Part shown: positions 1-5,111 of the stretch, piece by piece
Position numbering within the stretch: the first letter of the stretch is position 1
Layout: every line of letters begins with the position of its first letter
Source of the DNA: Bacteroidota bacterium
GTDB taxonomy: Bacteria > Bacteroidota > Ignavibacteria > Ignavibacteriales > Ignavibacteriaceae
Assembly: GCA_021793635.1 (NCBI GenBank)
Contig: JAJYSI010000282.1
Location: 1-5,111, forward strand
Reading direction: 5' to 3'
DNA length: 5,111 nt
Position numbers and translations under genes: made by a program
Notes under the pieces: generated by a model
What the model was told of the DNA's origin: nothing
Seen by the model: only the letters and a program-made list of their open reading frames with translations
Databases searched by the model: none

Positions 1-43
1 TCATTTTTACACCAATATTTTTTATTAGTTAGTTGTCCTATGC

Positions 44-63
44 AAAAACATTCCTTTGGAATA
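44..63 (-). terminator. Weak candidate intrinsic terminator after the symporter
   Basis: On the minus strand, ATTCC (62-58), loop AAA and GGAAT (54-50) form a perfect short stem, extendable by a U-G wobble (63 with 49). It is followed at once by five T residues (48-44). Position and U-run suit the end of the operon, but the stem has only two G-C pairs and competes with the stem at 57-102. It lies about 140 bp after the symporter stop. Confidence 0.3.
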
Positions 64-102
64 ATGAAATAATAAGAAATACCATTCAATCCCATTATCC
101 CA
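57..102 (-). other. Candidate stem between octamer array and its inverted copy
   Basis: On the minus strand, bases 102-93 can pair with 66-57: 10 base pairs including one G-U wobble, with a 26-base loop. The downstream arm is the isolated inverted octamer copy TGGAATAATG; the same copy also matches the array at 117-126 and 125-134 perfectly over 10 bp. A transcript running out of the symporter could fold here. Whether this has a role is unknown. Confidence 0.35.
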
Positions 103-146
103 TTCCTCCATCATTCCATTATTCCATTATTCCACTCCTCCATTAC
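91..146. repeat. Degenerate octamer array downstream of the symporter
   Basis: Seven 8-bp units related to TCCATTAT run from 91 to 146: CCCATTAT, CCCATTCC, TCCATCAT, TCCATTAT, TCCATTAT, TCCACTCC and TCCATTAC. This is the same unit and unit number as the array at 2012-2067, but more diverged. It begins about 58 bp after the symporter stop, so both arrays sit in the 3' flank of a minus-strand gene. An isolated inverted copy, TGGAATAATG, lies at 57-66. Confidence 0.8.
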
Positions 147-204
147 TACCTTCTTCCAATTTCAAGTAAATTGCAAAAGGTGAATTAGTTAAACTTCGAT
201 TAGG

Positions 205-1905
205 CTAACCTATCCTTGCTGCAAGTAATCCGATTCCTAATATTCCTAGTACAAACAGCAGCGCCCAGCTAAAGCCGGTAATATCTTCTCTATACCGCTT
301 GAATGAAAATTTTTTATGCAGTGAAAGAAGGTCAACCAACAACAAACTTTGACCGTTTTCCTCCAATGTCTCATCACCGTTTAGAGGCTTCCCCGTTACT
401 TCCCCTTCCAACATTATTTCAATTCCTTTTTCTTTTAATTTATATTCCTCCCCGACTGGCGTATGAAGAAGAGAATAAAATCGATTTAATTTCTCTTCAG
501 GCTCCTTTTTTGTTATTAAGCTTACTACAATAATTGCAATAAACCCCGCTGGTAGATAAGCAGCAATTTGATATGCAGTGCTCCATCCTAGCCCAAATGA
601 AAAGTAAGGTCCTGTATATAGATTAACAATTGAAGCTACTATTAGAGTTGCCCAAAATCCGTAACGGTTAGCCCTTTTCCAAAATATTGCCATCCAAAAG
701 CCAATACCAAAATATGCAGTAAAATACCATGTGTATGTCAACCCCTGAATAACACTTGGGATTGTTAACGCAAAGGTCACACCGCCTATAACTAATATCG
801 CCGCAGAAAGCCTTGCGATTTTTAATTCATTAACTGGCTTATCTTTTTTCGCAAAGTACTTTTTATAGAAATTATTAGTAATTATTGCCGAACCGCCGAC
901 CATATAATTGTGGCAAACGGCTAAAACAGCTGCTACCATAGAAGCAATCATCAAGCCTATTAAACCGGAAGGCAATAAATTCGCTACCATTATTCCAAAA
1001 GCATTCTCTCTGTTTGCATGACTTAATCCGGGATATAATGCTGCGGCAAACACTCCAACGAAAGCCCAACTCAAGGTTACAATTCTTTTTGTGAATGTTC
1101 CGTACGTCCAGCCTGAGCGGCAGCTCTTTTCAGATTTACCGGCGCCTCCTACAGCCATGTGGTGCGGCTGCACAACTATTCCGACTAAACCATTTATCAC
1201 TACGACTAAAATAAAAAACAGAGTAACTTCTTTTGGGGCAATAAAACTGAACATATATCCGGGCAGTTTTGCTTTGATAGCCTCTATTCCGCCTCCTGTA
1301 TGTAATGCAAATGGGATCAGAAGAAATGAGAGAACTAAAATGAAAAATCCTTGAATCAGGTTAATTGATAACGCTGAAACCAATCCTCCAAGAACACTAT
1401 AACCTAAAAAGAATATTGTAACTGCAATAATTATTGCAAGAGAAGAAATAGCTCCGTGAGTGACCGCTTCTATGGCGGTTCCGGTGCCTTTTAGAATTAA
1501 ACCAAGATCCATAATAAAATAAAGAATCCCCATTACTGAGTAAGCTGCCCCAACCTTAGAGCCATATCTTTCCTCAAAAAAATCGCCTGTCGTAATATAT
1601 CTTACTCTCCTGTAAATAGGAGCTATTAACCAAAAGAATGGAGTGGCAAATAAATACATCCATTGATACCAAATTCCGGCTAAGCCGATTTGGTAAGTAG
1701 CGCCTGCTACACCGATAGCTTGATCCGTATGCGTCCCGGCGCCAAACGCATTAGCAATCATGGAAATCCTGTTCCCTCGTCTACCGGCCATAAAATAATC
1801 GCCTGTATTCTTAACCTTATTTTTGGCTCTGATTCCTAAATAAACAATCACAGCCACATAAATTAAAATAATAACCCAATCAAACGGAGCTAAACCAAAA
1901 ATCAT
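205..1905 (-). CDS. SSS-family (SLC5-like) solute symporter
   Basis: Inner-membrane secondary transporter, 566 residues, inferred to import the glucuronide or uronic acid used by the adjacent GH2 enzyme. Seen: helix 1 at about 8-26, the SSS signature region NTGDYFMAGRR (33-43), then a glycine-rich helix with HTDQAIGVAGATY (59-71), and about a dozen further hydrophobic segments. The loop at 246-274 (QPHHMA, then GAGKSEK and GWTYGTFTKR) resembles the conserved segment in related SSS members. Residues 466-541 are a charged, partly acidic cytoplasmic stretch before a last helix at about 543-563; about 14 helices overall fits vSGLT topology. Odd: in the helix at 312-342 the positions matching vSGLT S364/S365 (Na2 site) are A329 and V330, so sodium coupling is uncertain. 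The start is chosen because helix 1 follows directly; no Shine-Dalgarno is visible. The substrate is inferred from context only. The spacer from GH2 is 162 bp, so an own promoter is possible. Confidence 0.93.
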   Translation of the reverse strand: MIFGLAPFDWVIILIYVAVIVYLGIRAKNKVKNTGDYFMAGRRGNRISMIANAFGAGTHTDQAIGVAGATYQIGLAGIWYQWMYLFATPFFWLIAPIYRRVRYITTGDFFEERYGSKVGAAYSVMGILYFIMDLGLILKGTGTAIEAVTHGAISSLAIIIAVTIFFLGYSVLGGLVSALSINLIQGFFILVLSFLLIPFALHTGGGIEAIKAKLPGYMFSFIAPKEVTLFFILVVVINGLVGIVVQPHHMAVGGAGKSEKSCRSGWTYGTFTKRIVTLSWAFVGVFAAALYPGLSHANRENAFGIMVANLLPSGLIGLMIASMVAAVLAVCHNYMVGGSAIITNNFYKKYFAKKDKPVNELKIARLSAAILVIGGVTFALTIPSVIQGLTYTWYFTAYFGIGFWMAIFWKRANRYGFWATLIVASIVNLYTGPYFSFGLGWSTAYQIAAYLPAGFIAIIVVSLITKKEPEEKLNRFYSLLHTPVGEEYKLKEKGIEIMLEGEVTGKPLNGDETLEENGQSLLLVDLLSLHKKFSFKRYREDITGFSWALLFVLGILGIGLLAARIG

Positions 1906-1979
1906 ATTGACAACACTGTCTTTATTATAAGAAATTTACATAAAATATTATATTTAGCTAATATCTAATTACGACTCTG

Positions 1980-2008
1980 TAAAACTTATTAGAACAATGG
2001 AAGTTTTA
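1980..2008 (-). other. Inverted repeat (candidate RNA hairpin) downstream of the octamer array
   Basis: Perfect 8-bp arms TAAAACTT (1980-1987) and AAGTTTTA (2001-2008) with a 13-base loop, in the spacer between GH2 gene and symporter. No T-run follows on the minus strand, so it is not a standard intrinsic terminator. It could be a processing or stability hairpin in a GH2-symporter transcript. The right arm also belongs to a second inverted repeat pairing 1998-2006 with 2070-2078 across the octamer array, so the two foldings exclude each other. Confidence 0.45.
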
Positions 2009-2078
2009 TACTCCATTATTCCATTACTCCATTATTCCATTACTCCATTATTCCATTACTCCATCTTTTAAACTTCCA
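1998..2078. repeat. Inverted repeat enclosing the octamer array
   Basis: A perfect 9-bp inverted repeat, TGGAAGTTT at 1998-2006 and AAACTTCCA at 2070-2078, brackets the tandem array at 2012-2067. The right arm is inside the GH2 coding sequence, within its last codons (Val-Glu-Val-stop). The arms may be a by-product of repeat insertion or a long-range stem with the array as its loop. Chance is possible at this length. Confidence 0.5.
2012..2067. repeat. Tandem octamer array, seven units, abutting the GH2 stop codon
   Basis: Seven consecutive 8-bp units run from 2012 to 2067. On the plus strand they alternate TCCATTAT and TCCATTAC three times and end with a diverged TCCATCTT. The array is therefore also three near-perfect copies of a 16-bp dimer, GTAATGGAATAATGGA on the gene strand. 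It ends exactly where the GH2 stop codon (2070-2068) begins, so it forms the start of that gene's 3' flank. On the gene strand the period of 8 puts TAA in all three frames; the plus strand of the array has no stop codon. A degenerate array of the same unit lies downstream of the symporter at 91-146. Its function is unknown to me; short tandem repeats of this sort occur between genes in several bacterial groups. Confidence 0.9.
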
Positions 2079-3882
2079 CTTTATCTTTCTTTGCGCCCCA
2101 TAAATCCTTTAACCTAAAAGCTGCATGCTTCGGCGCTCTATCTCGAGAGAAAACACCTTTTAGATTTAGAACTACCCTTCTGAAATTTTGTGGAGTCTTA
2201 AAATCCGCAAAATTCCAAACTTGTTCACCTATAGTATAGTCTTTTGATTCAATTAATTTAATGTACATTTCAATCAGCTTAGCCTGAAATTCTTCGGTAA
2301 ACATTTGATCAGAAGTCGAATGATAACCGGGCATTGTATCTGCTCCAAACTCTGTAATAAGAATCGGCTTTTTATATCTCAGATAAATTTCATCCATCTC
2401 TTTACTAAGCATTTCAATTGCTTTATCTAATTGCCCGGGATTTTCATACCATCCGTAATATCTATTGATTGAAACTATATCACAAAATTCAAATACGGGG
2501 TCTTCAATTCCTACACGCTGACAATTGGGTACGGTAACAGGACGGGTTGTATCTAAACTCTTTGTAAAATCAATTACTTCTTTCCAATACTTTTTGCCGG
2601 CTCCGTTAAAATAAATTTCTTCACCCACAAGGTTTGGTTCGTTACCCGCAGCCCACATAATGACAGATGGATGATTGAAATCTCTGTCAATCAATCTTTT
2701 AATAAACTCTTTGTGGTTCACAATAGTTTTTTCATTTACATATCTAAAGTCTAAACTTACTGCAGGAGCTTCATCAATTATTAGAAATCCATTTCTATCA
2801 GCATACGACATCAGTTCTTCCGAATACGGATAATGAGAGGTTCTAAATGAGTTTGCATTACACCATTTCATTAATCCAAAATCCTTTACGATTAATGGAA
2901 GGAAGAGTCCTTTCCCAATTACACTAAAGTCTTCATGCTTGCCGAAACCCTTTAGAAAAATTTCTTTGCCGTTTAAGAGAAGTTTATTACCTTCAACCTT
3001 GACTTCACGAATTCCGGCAGGCAAAGTATATTCATCAACAATATTTCCGTCTTTTATTAGTTGGAATTTAAAGTTGTATAAAAATGGATTTTCATTAGAC
3101 CAAAACTTGCATTGCGATATTTCAATTTCGGCTTCGCCGAAGTTATTTTGTATTTTAATTTGCCTCCTTAACAGATTTGATCCGCCCGAAATAATAAGAG
3201 ATACTTCCCCGTTCACAAGACTATCTGTCCAAACTTTTATATTAGCTAATCCTTCATCCGAAGATTTTACCAAAGTTTCAACTTTAATTTGCTCAAAATT
3301 ATTTTCCGGAATAATAGACATTATAACCGGTCTGTGAATTCCGCCAAATGGGAAAAAGTCAAACCTGGTTGCTGGATATGTTTCTTCTCGAAGCCTATTT
3401 TCTTTACAATAATATTCAGGCTTAATACCCTGCGGAATTGATCCGTCGTTAAGCTCGTTATTTACAAGCACAACTACCTTGTTTTCTTTTCCTGGCTCAA
3501 CAAAGTTCGTAATTTCAAATTCAAAAGGTAAAAAACCTAAATTATTTTCCCCCACTAACTTATTATTTATCCAAACTTTTGAACTATAATCAGCAGAACC
3601 TATTCTGAAAAGAATTTTCTTCCCTTTTAATTCTTCCGGAATATAAAAATCCCTCTCATACCAGGCGCTGCCTACGTAGTTAAGCAATCCGATTTCTTCT
3701 AATTGTTCGCTCCAGCTTCCGGGCACAGCAATTTCAAGATTAAATTTCTGAAATTCTTTGCTGTTACAAAGCCCTTCAAACCATTTTTCTTTTTCTCCGA
3801 TTTTATCGGGATCAGAGGAAAATTTCCAGAAACCTGATAAATCGTTTATTGTCCTATATTTATTTGTAATCGGATATAGCAT
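2068..3882 (-). CDS. uidA: Beta-glucuronidase, glycoside hydrolase family 2 (UidA-like)
   Basis: Hydrolyses beta-D-glucuronides to the aglycone or sugar plus glucuronate by a retaining mechanism, probably in the cytoplasm since there is no signal peptide. The 604 residues match the E. coli enzyme's length (603), and the N-terminus (MLYP against MLRP) supports the start. Seen: jelly-roll sugar-binding domain about 1-186 ending in FDFFPFGGIHRPV, with D175 at the position of E. coli D163; immunoglobulin-like domain about 187-290; TIM barrel about 291-600. Key residues are H349 in RTSHYPY, acid/base E415 in GNEP, nucleophile E511 in ITEFG, W556 in WNFADF, R569, and N573-x-K575. The N-x-K pair is known to bind the uronate carboxylate and separates glucuronidases from GH2 galactosidases and mannosidases. 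A galacturonide cannot be excluded. The loop before the acid/base is about 17 residues shorter than in E. coli. The gene lies 48 bp after the regulator, and its stop abuts a tandem repeat. Confidence 0.95.
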   Translation of the reverse strand: MLYPITNKYRTINDLSGFWKFSSDPDKIGEKEKWFEGLCNSKEFQKFNLEIAVPGSWSEQLEEIGLLNYVGSAWYERDFYIPEELKGKKILFRIGSADYSSKVWINNKLVGENNLGFLPFEFEITNFVEPGKENKVVVLVNNELNDGSIPQGIKPEYYCKENRLREETYPATRFDFFPFGGIHRPVIMSIIPENNFEQIKVETLVKSSDEGLANIKVWTDSLVNGEVSLIISGGSNLLRRQIKIQNNFGEAEIEISQCKFWSNENPFLYNFKFQLIKDGNIVDEYTLPAGIREVKVEGNKLLLNGKEIFLKGFGKHEDFSVIGKGLFLPLIVKDFGLMKWCNANSFRTSHYPYSEELMSYADRNGFLIIDEAPAVSLDFRYVNEKTIVNHKEFIKRLIDRDFNHPSVIMWAAGNEPNLVGEEIYFNGAGKKYWKEVIDFTKSLDTTRPVTVPNCQRVGIEDPVFEFCDIVSINRYYGWYENPGQLDKAIEMLSKEMDEIYLRYKKPILITEFGADTMPGYHSTSDQMFTEEFQAKLIEMYIKLIESKDYTIGEQVWNFADFKTPQNFRRVVLNLKGVFSRDRAPKHAAFRLKDLWGAKKDKVEV

Positions 3883-3904
3883 ACTCTTCCAATAAGATTT
3901 GTTA

Positions 3905-3924
3905 AAAATTTCCCATTTAATTTT
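3905..3924. promoter_or_regulatory. AT-rich inverted repeat upstream of the GH2 gene
   Basis: Six-base arms AAAATT (3905-3910) and AATTTT (3919-3924) surround an 8-base spacer, in the 48-bp gap between regulator and GH2 gene. A palindrome here could be an operator or a weak hairpin. In DNA this AT-rich such arms arise easily by chance, and I find no matching copy upstream of the symporter, so operator status is only a suggestion. Confidence 0.15.
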
Positions 3925-3930
3925 AGATAT

Positions 3931-5091
3931 TTATATTGTAGCCTCACGTGGATTGATAAACCCACCGGAAGCTTTCTTTTTTGCTCCGCAAGATTCCCTA
4001 ATAATTAGCGATGGTTTAAGTATTGTCCTGTTTCCAATATCGCTGCCATTAATTCTTTTTTCAATAATTTCAACCGCCCGTCTTCCTATCTTTTCTGCGG
4101 ACTGGTTAACTGTTGTCAAAGGAATTGAGGCATAACGTGCCATTTCAAGATCGTCAAAACCAACTATAGCAACCTCATCGGGGATTGAAATACCTGCTTC
4201 AAGCGCTGCTTGTTCAAATCCTAAAGCTGTAAGATCACTATAAATAAAAAGCGCATCCGGTTTTTTCTCTAATGATTTAAATGTCTTCCCAAATTCATAT
4301 CCTAGTTGAAATCTATCTGAACCGCAATCAAAATTCTCACTTCCTAAAAAGAAAAGTAACTTGGAATCGTAAGGTATATTATATTCGTTTAAAGCCCGGT
4401 AATATCCATTTTTTCTAACTTCACTTAATAAATTTCCTTTGCCAATATGAACGTAACCGATAGATTTATATCCTGTTTTGATTAAATGTTCCGTTGCGAT
4501 AAACCCCCCTATTTCCTGGTCTGAACCTACGTACCAGTAATCTGGATCATGCATATATGATACCATAATATAAGGGAAGTTTTCGTTATGGATTTTTTGA
4601 ATATAGTCTGTAGCTCTATATTCCAATGAAAGTGAAGCAATAATTAATCCATCCACTCCAATCTCCTTAAAATGATTTATTTGGCTTTCTTCCTTTTCAA
4701 TTTTATTTGATGAACTTGAAAGTAAAATATTATATCCTAATTCATAAGCTCTTTCTTCAATTCCGTGAACTACCATTGAAAAGAAAGGATGTTTGATATC
4801 TCTTAAAACGAGACCTATAGTCTTCTGCTTCGTGATACCAATTCTCTTTTGTGTCTTATCTGCGACGTATGTTCCTTTACCTACTCTTGTAAATAGGATA
4901 CCTTCATTTACTAAATCTGATAAGGCTTTCTTTACAGTAATTACGCTTACTTTAAATTCTTTGCTCAAATCATTTTGAGAACCGATAGGATCTCCCGGTA
5001 ACAAATCTCCTATCTCGATTTTTCTCTTAATAGATTTTTCAATCTGTTCGTAAAGAGGCGTCGGATCGTTAAAATTAATTTCGTCTGACAT
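3931..5091 (-). CDS. GntR/LacI chimeric transcriptional regulator (AraR-like architecture)
   Basis: A 386-residue DNA-binding regulator, probably controlling the two genes downstream. Seen: residues about 10-76 form a GntR-type winged helix, starting with TPLYEQIEKSIKRKI, then LPGD, the recognition region VSVITVKKALSDL and the wing GKGTYV. Residues about 90-367 form a LacI/periplasmic-binding-protein-like effector domain, with TIGLVLRDIKHPFFS, GVDGLIIAS, DALFIYSD, the hallmark IPDEVAIVGFDD (303-314) and PLTTVNQ. Known: this GntR-head/LacI-sensor combination occurs in B. subtilis AraR, which binds a sugar that releases it from DNA. The C-terminal tail (about 368-386) is Lys/Gly-rich and lies beyond the usual domain end. 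The ATG start is supported by AAGGAG nine bases upstream and by the GntR domain beginning near residue 10. The effector cannot be read from sequence; a glucuronide or uronic acid is inferred from the neighbours. The GH2 gene starts 48 bp after the stop, consistent with co-transcription. Confidence 0.93.
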   Translation of the reverse strand: MSDEINFNDPTPLYEQIEKSIKRKIEIGDLLPGDPIGSQNDLSKEFKVSVITVKKALSDLVNEGILFTRVGKGTYVADKTQKRIGITKQKTIGLVLRDIKHPFFSMVVHGIEERAYELGYNILLSSSSNKIEKEESQINHFKEIGVDGLIIASLSLEYRATDYIQKIHNENFPYIMVSYMHDPDYWYVGSDQEIGGFIATEHLIKTGYKSIGYVHIGKGNLLSEVRKNGYYRALNEYNIPYDSKLLFFLGSENFDCGSDRFQLGYEFGKTFKSLEKKPDALFIYSDLTALGFEQAALEAGISIPDEVAIVGFDDLEMARYASIPLTTVNQSAEKIGRRAVEIIEKRINGSDIGNRTILKPSLIIRESCGAKKKASGGFINPREATI

Positions 5092-5100
5092 CGCTATATT

Positions 5101-5106
5101 CTCCTT
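5101..5106 (-). promoter_or_regulatory. Shine-Dalgarno site of the regulator gene
   Basis: On the minus strand AAGGAG lies nine bases before the ATG at 5091. It is the only strong Shine-Dalgarno sequence among the three genes and fixes the regulator's start. The symporter has no recognisable one, and the GH2 gene has only a purine-rich GGAAGAG very close to its ATG. Confidence 0.8.
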
Positions 5107-5111
5107 AGTTT

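Noticed and set aside
1909..1920. GACA-ACAC-TGTC small palindrome just before the symporter start, considered as regulator operator
   Set aside because: Four-base arms are too short to be meaningful and no similar site appears upstream of the GH2 gene or in the 20 bp before the regulator.
1924..1929. TATAAT on the minus strand 18 bases before the symporter start, resembling a -10 box
   Set aside because: No TTGACA-like element at 16-18 bp spacing, and such hexamers are common in this very AT-rich spacer; a Bacteroidota-type TAnnTTTG element was also sought and not found. A symporter promoter stays possible but unsupported.
1954..1961. Perfect 8-bp palindrome TTAGCTAA
   Set aside because: Symmetry stops at 8 bp and there is no second copy at the other gene starts, so it is not separable from chance.
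2012..2067. CRISPR-like array
   Set aside because: Units are 8 bp and directly contiguous with no unique spacers, and no cas gene is present; this is a tandem repeat.
1991..2078. Octamer array plus flanking 9-bp inverted repeats as a MITE or insertion element
   Set aside because: No target-site duplication is visible, one arm is coding sequence for the GH2 C-terminus, and the second array lacks equivalent arms (only a 6-bp match at 56-61 and 154-159).
2939..3337. Plus-strand open frame of 132 codons inside the GH2 gene
   Set aside because: It lies entirely antisense to a well-conserved catalytic gene, has no recognisable domain and no ribosome binding site; a shadow frame. The other plus-strand frames and the minus-strand frame at 875-1069 were rejected on the same grounds.

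Overview
The window carries three genes on the minus strand, in the order regulator, beta-glucuronidase, solute symporter. They look like a small sugar-acid (glucuronide) catabolic operon. The DNA is AT-rich, and the proteins are rich in Lys, Ile, Asn and Glu. No taxonomic marker is present. Base composition, protein style and the dispersed intergenic octamer repeats suggest the Bacteroidota/Chlorobiota-Ignavibacteria side of the tree, but this is impression-level inference. A clear Shine-Dalgarno sequence precedes the regulator, while the symporter has none.

Layout, read in the direction of transcription (right to left). Positions 5091-3931 encode a 386-residue regulator with a GntR-type winged helix and a LacI-type sugar-sensing domain (AraR-like architecture). 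After 48 bp, 3882-2068 encodes a 604-residue GH2 enzyme. It aligns along its length with E. coli UidA and keeps both catalytic glutamates and the uronate-recognising N-x-K motif. A 162-bp spacer (2067-1906) follows. It opens, flush with the GH2 stop codon, with a tandem array of an 8-bp unit, followed by two overlapping inverted repeats. Positions 1905-205 encode a 566-residue SSS-family (SLC5-like) symporter. The last 204 bp hold a second, degenerate array of the same octamer and a weak candidate terminator near 44-63.

Inferred working model: the symporter imports a glucuronide or similar uronic acid conjugate, the cytoplasmic GH2 enzyme (no signal peptide) releases the uronic acid, and the regulator senses the substrate or product. 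No uronate-degradation genes (isomerase, dehydratase, aldolase) lie in the window. The promoter upstream of the regulator is outside it, since only 20 bp precede the start codon.

I see no convincing novel multi-gene system. The observations most worth a second look are the paired octamer arrays in the 3' flanks of two adjacent genes, with their inverted copies, and a symporter whose canonical Na2-site hydroxyl residues appear to be replaced.
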